Part shown: piece after piece, positions 23,594-32,280 of the stretch | How positions within the stretch are numbered: position 1 is the first letter of the stretch | Layout of the letters: the number at the start of each line of letters is the position of its first letter | DNA from: Usitatibacter sp964403515 | GTDB lineage: Bacteria > Pseudomonadota > Gammaproteobacteria > Burkholderiales > Usitatibacteraceae | NCBI GenBank assembly: GCA_964403515.1 | Contig: CAYOGL010000003.1 | Coordinates: 62,001 to 126,000, forward strand | Reading direction: 5' to 3' | Length of the DNA: 64,000 nucleotides | Translations under genes and position numbers: made by a program | The notes under the pieces: generated by a model | What the model saw: only the letters and a program-made list of their open reading frames with translations | Told to the model about the DNA's origin: nothing | Database searches by the model: none

Positions 23594-24931
23594 ATGGAAC
23601 TCACCGGCATGCTCCACGGCGCGCAGCTGCTGCGCTTCGCCGGGTTCCCCGCGCCCGAAGTGCTCGGTCCCGACGCGAGCGAGGCGCAGGTCAAGAGCCT
23701 CATCGACCGCCACGGCTCGATCTTCGTGAAGCCCGTGTTCAAGGGCGGCGTGGGCAAGAAGGGCAAGGCGGGGCTCGTGGGACGCGCGAGCGACCTGCGC
23801 ACGGCGCTCGCCGAGAAGGAGCGCCTCTATTTCGCCGAGCACCAGGTCGGACCGATCCGCGCGAAGGCGAACGGGGTCACGTTCGAGGCGGCGGTGCCGG
23901 CGCAGCACGAGGTGTACTTCTCGATCAGCGACTCGACCCGTTTCCGCGCGCCCACCCTGACGCTCACCCATCGCGGCGGCATGGACATCGAGGAGCTCGA
24001 TCCCGCCGAGGTCGCGCGCGTGCCGTTCGATCCCCTCACCGGGCTCAAGGCGTTCGTCGTGGCCAACGCGCTCACGGCCCTCGACGCGCCGCGCGAGATC
24101 ATCTCGCCGCTGGTGCAGAATCTGCCGCGCCTGTGGGAGCTGTTCCACGACTTCGGCATGACCACCCTCGAGCTCAACCCGATCCGCATGCGCGAGGAGA
24201 AGGGGCGCCTGCTGCCGGTGGCCTGCGACTTCAAGTGCGGCTTCGACCGCGACGATCCGCGCTGGCAACGCCTGGAGCTGCCCGCGCACCTCTTCGCCGC
24301 CGACTTCTCCGACTTCGAGCAGGAGATCAACCAGCTGCGCACGCACCAGGGCCAGAGCGACGTGTACGTGATCAACGAGCGCGGCACGATCCTCGCGCCC
24401 ACGTTCGGCGGCGGCGCCAACTCGCTCGTGACCGAGATGCTCGGCGACGACGCGATCATCTCCTCCGACTTCGGCGGCAACCCGCCGTACGCCAAGATGA
24501 AGGCGGTGGCGTCGATCTGCTTCCGCCACTGGCTGCCGCAGGCGAACGTGCTCTTCATCATCGGCGGCAAGTCGAACAACACCGACATCTACGAGACGTT
24601 CCGCGCGATGGCCGACGCGCTGCGCGAGCACTTCTCGCGCCACGGGCCCACGCCGCTGTTCGTCGTCGCCGGCCGCGGCGGGCCGAGCCTCGTGCGCGGA
24701 ATGGGGGCGCTGCGCGACACGTGCGAGGCGCTCGGGCTTCCCTATCGCCTGTTCGGCTTCGACTCGGCCATGAGCGAGGTGGTCGACTACGCGCGCCGCG
24801 TGAACGCGTGGATGAAGACGGGCGGTCGCGAGCGCGTGGCCGCGTCGCTGTCGAAATCGATCGCGCCGGAGATTCACGCAGCGCCTGCCCCTGCCGCAGC
24901 GGCCGCCCGCGCGCCGGCGGAGGCGAGCTAG
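23594..24931 (+). CDS. ATP-grasp subunit of an ATP-citrate lyase/citryl-CoA synthetase-like enzyme
   Basis: 445 residues, cytoplasmic, ribosome-binding site ACGGAGGG. The N-terminal half has the ATP-grasp layout of succinyl-CoA synthetase beta/AclB: GSIFVKPVFKGGVGKKGKAG near residue 40 and TTLELNPIRM near 195. The second half has the CoA-ligase-like part (TFGGGANSLVTEMLG, FGGNPPYAKMKAVASIC, IGGKSNNTDIYETFRAM). Family enzymes make citryl-CoA from citrate, CoA and ATP. The length fits the small subunit of two-subunit bacterial enzymes. It pairs with the 24939 gene seven bases on. Placement in a Pho-type operon points to organic-acid metabolism under phosphate limitation; the substrate is not proven. 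Confidence 0.85.
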   Translation: MELTGMLHGAQLLRFAGFPAPEVLGPDASEAQVKSLIDRHGSIFVKPVFKGGVGKKGKAGLVGRASDLRTALAEKERLYFAEHQVGPIRAKANGVTFEAAVPAQHEVYFSISDSTRFRAPTLTLTHRGGMDIEELDPAEVARVPFDPLTGLKAFVVANALTALDAPREIISPLVQNLPRLWELFHDFGMTTLELNPIRMREEKGRLLPVACDFKCGFDRDDPRWQRLELPAHLFAADFSDFEQEINQLRTHQGQSDVYVINERGTILAPTFGGGANSLVTEMLGDDAIISSDFGGNPPYAKMKAVASICFRHWLPQANVLFIIGGKSNNTDIYETFRAMADALREHFSRHGPTPLFVVAGRGGPSLVRGMGALRDTCEALGLPYRLFGFDSAMSEVVDYARRVNAWMKTGGRERVAASLSKSIAPEIHAAPAPAAAAARAPAEAS

Positions 24932-24938
24932 GGCGGCC

Positions 24939-27635
24939 ATGCACAAGCCCGGGATAGCGCCCTTCAAGTACTACGTGGGCATCGCCTCGCTCGCGCACGT
25001 GGCGCGGCGCGAGGACCGGGTGTGCGTGCTGAACATCCTCGGCGGCGAGTCGAGCGAGGTGACGCCCGTGGGCCATGCGTGGTCCGGCGGCAACGTCGCG
25101 TTCGGCACTTCGCCCGGGCGCCGCGGCCAGGCGCTGCCCACCGAGCTCGGCGACGTGCCCGTCTACAACAACGTGCTCGAAGGGCTTTCGGACGGCCATC
25201 GCTTCAACTGCGGAGTCGTGTACCTTCCGCCGGCCGCCGCGCGCGACGGCGTGGCCGAGCTGATCCGCGTGAACCCGGACCTGGAGAAGGTCTTCATCAT
25301 CACCGAGAAGATCGCGGTCCACGATGCGCGCGAGATCCGCGCCATGGGTCAGCAGAACGGCATCGACATCTTCGGCGCCAACTGCCTCGGCGTGGCCGAC
25401 GCGTGGAACCAGGTGCGCATCGGCGGCGCCCTCGGCGGCGACCGTCCCGGGGACACGCTGCGCAAGGGCTCGATCGCGATCCTGTCGAACTCCGGCGGCT
25501 TCACCACGACGATCGCGCAATACCTGCGCCTGGCCGGATGGGGCACCACGACGCTCGTGTCGAGCGGCAAGGACGTGTACATCCATTACGCCGCGCCCGA
25601 GTTCGCGTTCGCGCTCGCCAACGACGCGCGCAGCAAGGCCGCGGTGCTCTACGTCGAGCCGGGCGGCTACTACGAGCTCGACGCGGAATTCACCAAGCCG
25701 GTCGTCGCCTGCATCGTCGGGCGCTGGAAGAGCCGGCTCACGCGCGCCGTGGGACACGCGGGCGCGCTCGCCGGCGGCGCCGACGACGCGGCGGCGAAGG
25801 AACGCTGGTTCATGCAGAAGCTCGGCGTGGACCGGATCTACAGGCCGGACGATCCCGTGTTCTCGGCGCGCGGCGCGATCGTGACCAACATCGCGCACAT
25901 CGCGCAGGCGATGACCGACGTGATGCGCGCCAACGGCGTGCGCCCCGATTTTCCTCCCGAGGGCAGCACGGAGCTCAAGCCCTGGTTCGCGTCCAACGCC
26001 GGGCTCGCGCTGCCGCCCGCGATCGACCTGCCCGTGGTGCGCGCGGCCGCGCCGTATGCGGAGCAGATCGACGCGCTCGACCGGCGCATCGGCGCGGTCC
26101 TCCCGCGCGAGCCGCTCAAGGATGCCTCGGGCGCCTCGTCCATGGACGCGAAGACGCAGGTGACGAGCCTCTTCGGATACAGCGTGCTCGAGGCGGCGCA
26201 GCTGCCCCTCGAGGCGAACGCCTGCCTCGCGTTGCTGCACGAGCCGGGCGGCGCGCGCGATCGCATGCTGATGCACGTCGCGGTGACGGCGCACGTGCCG
26301 CTGCACGGCTCGCCGATGCTGCAGGCGGCGCAGGCCGCGCGCGAGGCGGGCAACTCGCCCAACACCGTGATGGCCGCCGCCGCGAGCATCCTCGGTCCGG
26401 CCTGCCAGGCGGCGGCGCGGCGCGCGACGGCGGCGATGATCGACGTGTTCGCGCAGGCGGCCCTGCGCAACGCCTTCGACGTTCCGCCCGCGTCCGTCCC
26501 GGCATGGAGCGGCGACGGCACGCTCTTCATGTCCGCGGCGCCCGACGAGCTCGCGCAGGCGATGCTGCGCGCCATCGACGCGCACGGCGTCGACTCGGCG
26601 TTCGTGCGCTTCCTGCGCGCGCAACCGGGATTCCCGACCCGCGATGCCGTGCTCGCGGCCATCGCGTGCTCGCTCGCCTGGGGCCCGCTCATGCGCAAGC
26701 GCATCTCGCGCCTGACCGCCGAGAGCCTGCCGTGGTGGCTGAAGATCGTCGGCGCGTGCATCGGCGCTTCCGCCCCGGCCGCGGCGCACGGGCCGGCCGC
26801 ATTCCGCGGGGTGGCGATCGACGAGCTGCTGCAGGGCTGGCGCCTCGGCGAGGTCGCCTTCGCCGCGCTGCTCGGCGAGCGGCCGCAGCCCGGCGACCTG
26901 TTCGCGTTCGAGGCGCTCGCGGGCCTGCTGCTCAGCAACGGTCCGGGCGCGATCTCGGCGCAGGGCGCGAAGGGCGCGGTCTCCGCCGACGGCCCGGACG
27001 ATCCGTCCCGCGTGCAGCTGAACAAATGCGTGATCGGGTTCCTGACCCACAGCGGCTACACCCACGGCGGCAACGGCTACGAGGGCATCGCGTTCCTGCT
27101 CGAGTCGTTCGCCGAGGCGGCGCTCGCCGATCCGGGAGATGCGCGGCACGGGCTCGACCTCGGGGCGCTCGCCGCGCGGCGCGTGGCCGACTACGCGACG
27201 TACAAGTCGCGGCGCAAGGGCGAGGGCGGGGAGACGCGCAAGATCCCCGGCGTGAACCATCCGGTCTTCAAGGACAAGCCGGTCAACGTCGATCCGCGCG
27301 AGGCGTACGTGCACGAGCTCTTCGAGCGGCGCGGCGAGTACAACGTCTTCCACGAGTACTACCGCGCGCTCGTGCGCAAGCTCTTCGAGGAAGGCGTCTC
27401 GCGCAACGTCTATTGCGTGAACATCGACGCGGTCATCGCCTCGTTGCTGCTGAAGATGCTGTGGCGCGGGCTGCGGGACGGGCGCTACGGCGCGCCGGTC
27501 GCCGAGGGCGCCGCGTTCACGATGTTCCTGTACCCGCGCCTGCTGGGCTGCGCCGCCGAGATCGACGACCATCTCAACCGCGGGCGCAGCATGGACACCC
27601 GCACGCCCGCCTCGGCGTGCCGCTTCGTCGCATGA
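24939..27635 (+). CDS. Oversized large subunit of ATP-citrate lyase-like enzyme (CoA ligase plus citrate-synthase-like domains)
   Basis: 898 residues. The first 350 are a succinyl-CoA synthetase alpha-like module with CoA-binding NSGGFTTTIAQYL near 185 and the phospho-histidine loop GHAGALAGGADD near 273. The C-terminal part resembles citrate synthase/citryl-CoA lyase: SNGPGAISAQGAKGAVSADG near 668, GYTHGGNGYEG near 707, a catalytic-type GVNHPVFKDKP near 768 and NVYCVNIDAVIASLLL near 823. Between them is an extra stretch (about 400-620) of citrate-synthase-like helices. Two-subunit large chains are usually near 600 residues, so this one is about 300 longer. The extra part may be a degenerate second lyase unit or a lid; its role is unknown. 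Confidence 0.8.
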   Translation: MHKPGIAPFKYYVGIASLAHVARREDRVCVLNILGGESSEVTPVGHAWSGGNVAFGTSPGRRGQALPTELGDVPVYNNVLEGLSDGHRFNCGVVYLPPAAARDGVAELIRVNPDLEKVFIITEKIAVHDAREIRAMGQQNGIDIFGANCLGVADAWNQVRIGGALGGDRPGDTLRKGSIAILSNSGGFTTTIAQYLRLAGWGTTTLVSSGKDVYIHYAAPEFAFALANDARSKAAVLYVEPGGYYELDAEFTKPVVACIVGRWKSRLTRAVGHAGALAGGADDAAAKERWFMQKLGVDRIYRPDDPVFSARGAIVTNIAHIAQAMTDVMRANGVRPDFPPEGSTELKPWFASNAGLALPPAIDLPVVRAAAPYAEQIDALDRRIGAVLPREPLKDASGASSMDAKTQVTSLFGYSVLEAAQLPLEANACLALLHEPGGARDRMLMHVAVTAHVPLHGSPMLQAAQAAREAGNSPNTVMAAAASILGPACQAAARRATAAMIDVFAQAALRNAFDVPPASVPAWSGDGTLFMSAAPDELAQAMLRAIDAHGVDSAFVRFLRAQPGFPTRDAVLAAIACSLAWGPLMRKRISRLTAESLPWWLKIVGACIGASAPAAAHGPAAFRGVAIDELLQGWRLGEVAFAALLGERPQPGDLFAFEALAGLLLSNGPGAISAQGAKGAVSADGPDDPSRVQLNKCVIGFLTHSGYTHGGNGYEGIAFLLESFAEAALADPGDARHGLDLGALAARRVADYATYKSRRKGEGGETRKIPGVNHPVFKDKPVNVDPREAYVHELFERRGEYNVFHEYYRALVRKLFEEGVSRNVYCVNIDAVIASLLLKMLWRGLRDGRYGAPVAEGAAFTMFLYPRLLGCAAEIDDHLNRGRSMDTRTPASACRFVA

Positions 27636-27721
27636 GTGGCGGGCATGATGCCGGGCCTTTCCGCCGACGCCTGAAAACATCTCGTTTGTCGCGGTGCAGC
27701 AATCGCGCTACAGTCGGATGA

Positions 27722-28006
27722 ATGGGTCCGAATGATGCAGTGCAAGACGAAGCGGTGGCGCGCCGCCTGCGGCGCGCCGAGGCCACGAGCGCGGTCGCCG
27801 CGGGCGACCTCGTGCGCATGGCACGCGTGGCCGACGGGACCTGGTTCTATTGCACCGTGAGCGCGGTCCTCGACGACGGCGCCGTCGTCTGCTCGGTGGT
27901 CGAGGCGCAGTCCTGGCCGGACCTCATGCTCGACGGCGTCGTGCCCGGCCGGCTCTACACCCTGCCGCGCCAGTGCGTCCTTTCGGTGGTCCGGCCCGCC
28001 GCCTGA
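27722..28006 (+). CDS. Small hypothetical protein
   Basis: 94 residues, no signal peptide. The second half (VAAGDLVRMARVADGTWFYCTVSAVLDDGAVVCSVV-type strands) looks like a small beta-barrel of SH3/Tudor type. No named family recognised. It sits alone in the gap between the citrate-lyase-like operon and the next Pho-type promoter; its last codons overlap the CCTGAAT block at 28002. Codon use fits the neighbours, so it is probably real. Confidence 0.55.
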   Translation: MGPNDAVQDEAVARRLRRAEATSAVAAGDLVRMARVADGTWFYCTVSAVLDDGAVVCSVVEAQSWPDLMLDGVVPGRLYTLPRQCVLSVVRPAA

Positions 28007-28056
28007 ATCCGCTTTCAGGCAGCCGACAGGTTGCTTTCATCGTCGTCCCCTAGAGT
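28002..28056 (+). promoter_or_regulatory. PhoB-type operator and promoter of the NitT/TauT-type ABC operon
   Basis: CCTGAAT 28002, units TTTCA 28013, CGACA 28024 (weakest) and TTTCA 28035, and -10-like TAGAGT at 28051-28056. Same 44-base layout. CCTGAAtccgcttTCAGG here forms a near-palindrome over the first two blocks, also seen at 3594. Confidence 0.75.
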
Positions 28057-28087
28057 CGTTCCCGGGTCCAGTCACTCGAGGAACGAC

Positions 28088-29089
28088 ATGAAGACGAGCC
28101 ACGCATTCGCCGCCTCCCTGATCTGCGCCGCGCTGTGCGCGACGAGCGCGGTCGCGCGCGCCGCCGACAAGGTCACCATCATGGTCGGCGGCTACGAGAA
28201 GATCATCTACCTGCCGGCGAAGCTCGCCGAGCGGCTCGGCTACTTCAAGGACGAAGGCCTCGACGTCACCCTGCTGAACGAATCGGCCGGCGTCGACGCG
28301 GAGAACGAGCTGCTCGCGGGCGCCGTGCAGGCCGTGGTCGGCTTCTACGACCACTGCATCGACCTGCAGTCGAAGGGCAAGAACATCGAGTCGGTGGTGC
28401 AGCTCTCCCATGCGCCGGGCGAGGTGGAGCTCGTCTCGAACAAGTACCCGCAGGTGAAGACCATGGCCGACCTGCGCGACAAGAACCTCGGGGTCACGGG
28501 CCTGGGCTCGTCCACCAACTTCCTCACGCAGTTCCTGATGGTGAAGGGCGGGGTGCCGCTCGGCCAGTTCACCTCCGTGCCCGTGGGCGCCGGAGCGACG
28601 TTCATCGCGGCGATGCAGCAGGACAAGATCCAGGCGGGCATGACGACCGAGCCCACGATCACGCGCCTGCTCAAGACCGGCGAGGCGCGCGTGCTGGTCG
28701 ACATGCGCAGCGCCGAGGGCACGAAGGCGGTGCTCGGCGGGACCTATCCGGCCGCCTCGCTCTACATGGAGAACCAGTGGGTCGAGAAGAACAAGCCCAC
28801 GGTGCAGAAGCTCGCCAACGCGTTCGTGAAGACGCTGCGCTACATCCAGGCGCACAACGCCGCCGAGATCGCCGAGAAGATGCCGGCCGACTTCTACGTC
28901 GGCGACAAGGCCGGCTACATCAAGGCGCTCGAGGGCAGCAAGGCGATGTTCACGCCGGACGGCGTGATGCCCGCGGGCGGGCCCGAGACGGTGCTCAAGG
29001 TCCTCGGTACGTTCTCGAAGAACGTGAAGGGCCGCAACATCGACCTCGCGAAGACGTACACCAGCGAGTTCGTGAAGAACGCGCGCTGA
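28088..29089 (+). CDS. NMT1/TauA-type ABC transporter substrate-binding protein
   Basis: 333 residues; signal peptide ending VARAAD; ATG 28088 after GAGGAACG. The layout is that of the NMT1/SsuA/TauA family: VTIMVGGYEKIIYLPAKLAERLGYF near residue 28, LNESAGVDAENELLAGAVQAVVG, DLRDKNLGVTGLGSSTNFLTQ near 137 and AFVKTLRYIQAHNAAEIAEKM near 245. Such proteins capture sulfonates, nitrate, pyrimidine precursors or related small molecules. The Pho-type promoter makes a phosphorus compound (phosphonate or ester) a reasonable guess. ATPase and permease genes follow directly. Confidence 0.9.
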   Translation: MKTSHAFAASLICAALCATSAVARAADKVTIMVGGYEKIIYLPAKLAERLGYFKDEGLDVTLLNESAGVDAENELLAGAVQAVVGFYDHCIDLQSKGKNIESVVQLSHAPGEVELVSNKYPQVKTMADLRDKNLGVTGLGSSTNFLTQFLMVKGGVPLGQFTSVPVGAGATFIAAMQQDKIQAGMTTEPTITRLLKTGEARVLVDMRSAEGTKAVLGGTYPAASLYMENQWVEKNKPTVQKLANAFVKTLRYIQAHNAAEIAEKMPADFYVGDKAGYIKALEGSKAMFTPDGVMPAGGPETVLKVLGTFSKNVKGRNIDLAKTYTSEFVKNAR

Positions 29090-29101
29090 GGAGCGTCGGC
29101 C

Positions 29102-29935
29102 ATGGGTGACCCGAAGCAGGCCGGACCCGCGATCGAGCTGGTGAACGTGACGCGGCGCTTCGTCTCGCCCGACGGGCGGTCGATGACGGCGATGCGCGAG
29201 TTCAACCTGCGCGTGATGCCCGGCGAGTTCGTCGCCGTGGTCGGTCCCACCGGCTGCGGCAAGTCCACGACGCTGAACCTGATCACGGGGCTGGTGCAGC
29301 CTTCCGGCGGCCAGGTGCGCGTGTGGGGGCAACCGGTGAAGGGCATCGATCCCTCGATCGGCTTCGTCTTCCAGACCGATGCGCTGTTCCCGTGGCGCAG
29401 CGTGGTCGACAACGTGGTCGCCGGCCCGCTCTACCGCGGCATGCAGAAGGACAAGGCCTACGCGAAGGCCAGCGAGTGGCTCGCGCGCGTGAACCTCTCG
29501 GGCCACGAGAACAAGTATCCGCACCAGCTCTCGGGCGGCATGCGCAAGCGCGTGTCGCTCGCGCAGACCTTCATCAACGAGCCGCGCATCCTGCTCATGG
29601 ACGAGCCGTTCTCCGCGCTCGACGTGCAGACCCGCGTGCTCATGCACGACGAGCTGCTGCAGCTCTGGGGCGCGTCGGGCGCGTGCGTGGTGTTCGTGAC
29701 GCACGACCTCGAGGAGGCGATCGCGCTCGCCGACAAGGTGTGCGTGCTGACCGCGAGCCCGGCGACGGTGAAGTCGGTCTACAGCGTCGACATCCCGCGG
29801 CCGCGCGTGGCGAGCGAGATCCGCTTCGATGCGCGGTTCCTCGAGATCTCGCGCACCATCTGGGAGGACCTGCGCGCCGAGGTGCTGCGCGGCGCCTCGC
29901 GCGACGAGGCGAGGGTGGCGGAGGTGGCGTCGTGA
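29102..29935 (+). CDS. ABC transporter ATP-binding protein, NitT/TauT family
   Basis: 277 residues. Walker A GPTGCGKSTT near residue 47, Q-loop FVFQTDALFPW near 88, signature LSGGMRKRVSLAQT near 142, Walker B RILLMDEPFSALD near 162 and H-loop FVTHDLEEAIALAD. The EPFSALD-Q-TR pattern and short C-terminus fit the nitrate/sulfonate/taurine class. It couples ATP hydrolysis to uptake through the permease at 29932, whose GTG start overlaps this gene's stop. Confidence 0.95.
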   Translation: MGDPKQAGPAIELVNVTRRFVSPDGRSMTAMREFNLRVMPGEFVAVVGPTGCGKSTTLNLITGLVQPSGGQVRVWGQPVKGIDPSIGFVFQTDALFPWRSVVDNVVAGPLYRGMQKDKAYAKASEWLARVNLSGHENKYPHQLSGGMRKRVSLAQTFINEPRILLMDEPFSALDVQTRVLMHDELLQLWGASGACVVFVTHDLEEAIALADKVCVLTASPATVKSVYSVDIPRPRVASEIRFDARFLEISRTIWEDLRAEVLRGASRDEARVAEVAS

Positions 29936-30810
29936 GCGAGATCCCGATGTCGGCGCAGGCGCCGATGCACGTGCCGAGCGATTCCGAAGTCGAGGCGGCC
30001 GCGGCGCGCTTGCGCGTGCGCCACGTGCGCAAGGTCCACTTCTGGCGCATGGCGATCCTCGTGCTGGCCCTCGGCGGCTGGGAGCTCGCCGCGCGCCAGC
30101 ACTGGATCGACGAGTTCTTCTTCTCCAAGCCGAGCGACGTGGCCGACCGGCTCTGGACGTGGATGACCGAGGGCACGTCCGAGGGGCCGTTGTGGTACCA
30201 CCTCTGGGTGACGATGGAGGAGGCGCTGATCGGCTTCTTCACCGGCGCCATCGCGGGCGTGATCGCGGGCATCGCGCTCGGGCGCGACCGCGTGCTCGCC
30301 GACGTGTTCTCGATCTACATCAAGGTCTTCAACTCCATCCCGCGCGTGGTGCTCGCGCCGATCTTCATCATGCTGTTCGGTCTCGGGCTCGGCTCGAAGG
30401 TGGCGCTCGCGTTCGTGATGGTGTTCTTCGTCGTGTTCTCGAACGCGTTCCAGGGCGTGCGCGAGGCCGATCGCAACCTGCTCGCGAACGCGCAGATCCT
30501 CGGGGCGCGCGGATGGCAGCTCACGCGCACCGTGGTGATCCCCTCGGCGATGAGCTGGATCTTCGCCTCGCTGCACGTGAGCTTCGGTTTCGCGATCGTC
30601 GGCGCCATCGTGGGCGAGTTCGTCGGATCGCGCCACGGCATCGGCCTGCTCATCAACATCGCGAAGGGCACCTTCGACGCGGGCGGCATGTACGCGGCGA
30701 TCGTCGTCATCATGGTGGTCGCGCTCGCGGCGGAGTCCGCGATGACGCTCGTCGAGCGCCGGCTCGCGCGCTGGCGTCCCCCGGCGCTGCAGGACGTGGA
30801 AAACGCCTGA
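29932..30810 (+). CDS. ABC transporter permease, NitT/TauT family
   Basis: 292 residues; GTG start in a GTGA overlap with the ATPase stop (ATG 29947 is an alternative). About six membrane helices, with the inner-membrane permease motif near residue 185 (EADRNLLANAQILGARGWQ, the EAA loop contacting the ATPase) and the SsuC/TauC-like ending. It completes the binding protein-ATPase-permease set transcribed from the Pho-type promoter at 28002. Confidence 0.93.
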   Translation: MSEIPMSAQAPMHVPSDSEVEAAAARLRVRHVRKVHFWRMAILVLALGGWELAARQHWIDEFFFSKPSDVADRLWTWMTEGTSEGPLWYHLWVTMEEALIGFFTGAIAGVIAGIALGRDRVLADVFSIYIKVFNSIPRVVLAPIFIMLFGLGLGSKVALAFVMVFFVVFSNAFQGVREADRNLLANAQILGARGWQLTRTVVIPSAMSWIFASLHVSFGFAIVGAIVGEFVGSRHGIGLLINIAKGTFDAGGMYAAIVVIMVVALAAESAMTLVERRLARWRPPALQDVENA

Positions 30811-30839
30811 GCGGCTGGTGCGCGGTTTCGCGCGCTCGC

Positions 30840-31976
30840 TCATCCCGTCGCGGCGCGCGGAGCCGATCCTTCCCCGGAGCGCGCCGCCGCGGAGCTCAAC
30901 GGCAGCGTGATCACGAACTCCGCGCCGCGACCCTCGGCGCGCGGGGCGAGCCGGATGTTGCCGCCGTGCAGCTCCACGAGGCGGCGCACGAGCGCGAGGC
31001 CGAGGCCCAGCCCGGTCTGCGGACGGCGCCGATCCTCCGCGCCGTGCACGAACGGCTCGAAGACGCGGGGCGCGAGGCCCGGCTCGATGCCCGGGCCCGT
31101 GTCGCACACGCGGATCGTGGCGAGCGGGCCGCTGCGCTCGAGCGTGACCGCGGTCTCGCCGCCGCGCGGCGTGAACTTCGACGCGTTGTGCAGCAGGTTG
31201 CCGAGCGCCTGGGACAGGCGCGAAGGGTCGGCGTCGATCGTCACCGGCGCATCGGGCGCGTGGCACGACAGCCGGATCGCGCGCGCCTCGAAGAACGGGC
31301 GGTGGTCCTCGGTCACGCGCCTCACGAGCGCCGCGAGGTCGACCGGCTCGCGGTGCAGGACGAGCTCGTCGCGCGAGATGCGCGAGATGTCGAGCAGGTC
31401 GTTCACGAGCCGGTTCATCTGCGCCACCTGCCGCTCGACGATCGAGCAGGTGCGCCGCACCAGCTCCTCGTCGACCGGCCCGCGCTTGAGCATGTGCAGG
31501 CCGTAGGTGATCGGCTGCAGCGGGTTGCGCAGCTCGTGGGAGAGCATCGCGAGGAAGCGGTTCTTGTTCCGGTGCTCCTGCTCGAGCCGCTGGTTGGCCA
31601 CGTGCAGCTGCTCGGTGGTGAGGCGCAAGCGCTCCGCTTCGTCGTGCGCGGTGCGGCGCGCGCGATGCATCGCGTGGCCGATGAGGCTGGTCGCAACGCC
31701 GCTCGCGATGTAGATCGCCATGCGCACGTGCTCCGCCGGCGAATCGAGGGCGATGCCCGCGTGTCCGAACCGCGCCACGAGGACGGCCATGACCCAGCCG
31801 AGGAGCGTCGTCACGAGCCCCGGCCCGAAGCCGCCGATCGACGCGGCGATCGCGACGGCGAGGTAGAACGTGATGTACGGCGGGACCGTGCCCATGACGG
31901 GCTCGAGCGCCCATCGCACAAAGGCCGCGGTGAGGCATGCGGCGATCGCCACCCCGTAGCGCACCAGCGCGTTCAT
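30840..31976 (-). CDS. DUF4118-type membrane sensor histidine kinase
   Basis: 378 residues, minus strand. The N-terminal 90 residues form a four-helix DUF4118 membrane domain (ITFYLAVAIAASIGGFGPG), as in KdpD-like kinases. A coiled coil (about 110-140) leads to the HisKA H-box LSHELRNPLQPI near 146. The HATPase domain has N-box LLHNASKFTPRGG near 265, DTGPGIEPG near 293 and GLGLGLALVRRLVELHGG near 322. The protein autophosphorylates on His and signals to a receiver; no response regulator is adjacent on this strand. It is divergent from the CheB/CheR hybrid kinase, whose receiver could be a partner. Confidence 0.9.
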   Translation of the reverse strand: MNALVRYGVAIAACLTAAFVRWALEPVMGTVPPYITFYLAVAIAASIGGFGPGLVTTLLGWVMAVLVARFGHAGIALDSPAEHVRMAIYIASGVATSLIGHAMHRARRTAHDEAERLRLTTEQLHVANQRLEQEHRNKNRFLAMLSHELRNPLQPITYGLHMLKRGPVDEELVRRTCSIVERQVAQMNRLVNDLLDISRISRDELVLHREPVDLAALVRRVTEDHRPFFEARAIRLSCHAPDAPVTIDADPSRLSQALGNLLHNASKFTPRGGETAVTLERSGPLATIRVCDTGPGIEPGLAPRVFEPFVHGAEDRRRPQTGLGLGLALVRRLVELHGGNIRLAPRAEGRGAEFVITLPLSSAAARSGEGSAPRAATG

Positions 31977-32280
31977 CTGCAGCTCCCGTTGCGTTTGTTA
32001 GATCGCAAGGCGGCGGCATCGTGCCGAAAGGCACGCCCGTTTTGACGTGCGGCACGCGCTCGCCGCGTTGTCCGAAAATTCCTACACGCGTCCGGAAAGC
32101 CGCTGACAGCACGAGCGGGCGCCGGCTGCCAGAACGCGTCGTAGCGTCCCTACAGCTGCCGGCAACCGGGCATCGGATCATGTCGCCACGGCGCGGCTTG
32201 CCCCCGGTCTCCGTTCCCCGTGCGGGGGGCGCCCGCCGAGCGAACAACGACGACTTGATCTGCGGGCAATGGGGAAACGC
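31977..32280. other. Divergent intergenic region between two kinase genes
   Basis: About 300 bases that hold the promoters of both genes by position. I see no phased TTCA array, no clear hairpin and no convincing coding sequence. Base composition is less G+C-rich near 31990-32100 than in the flanking genes. Confidence 0.5.
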
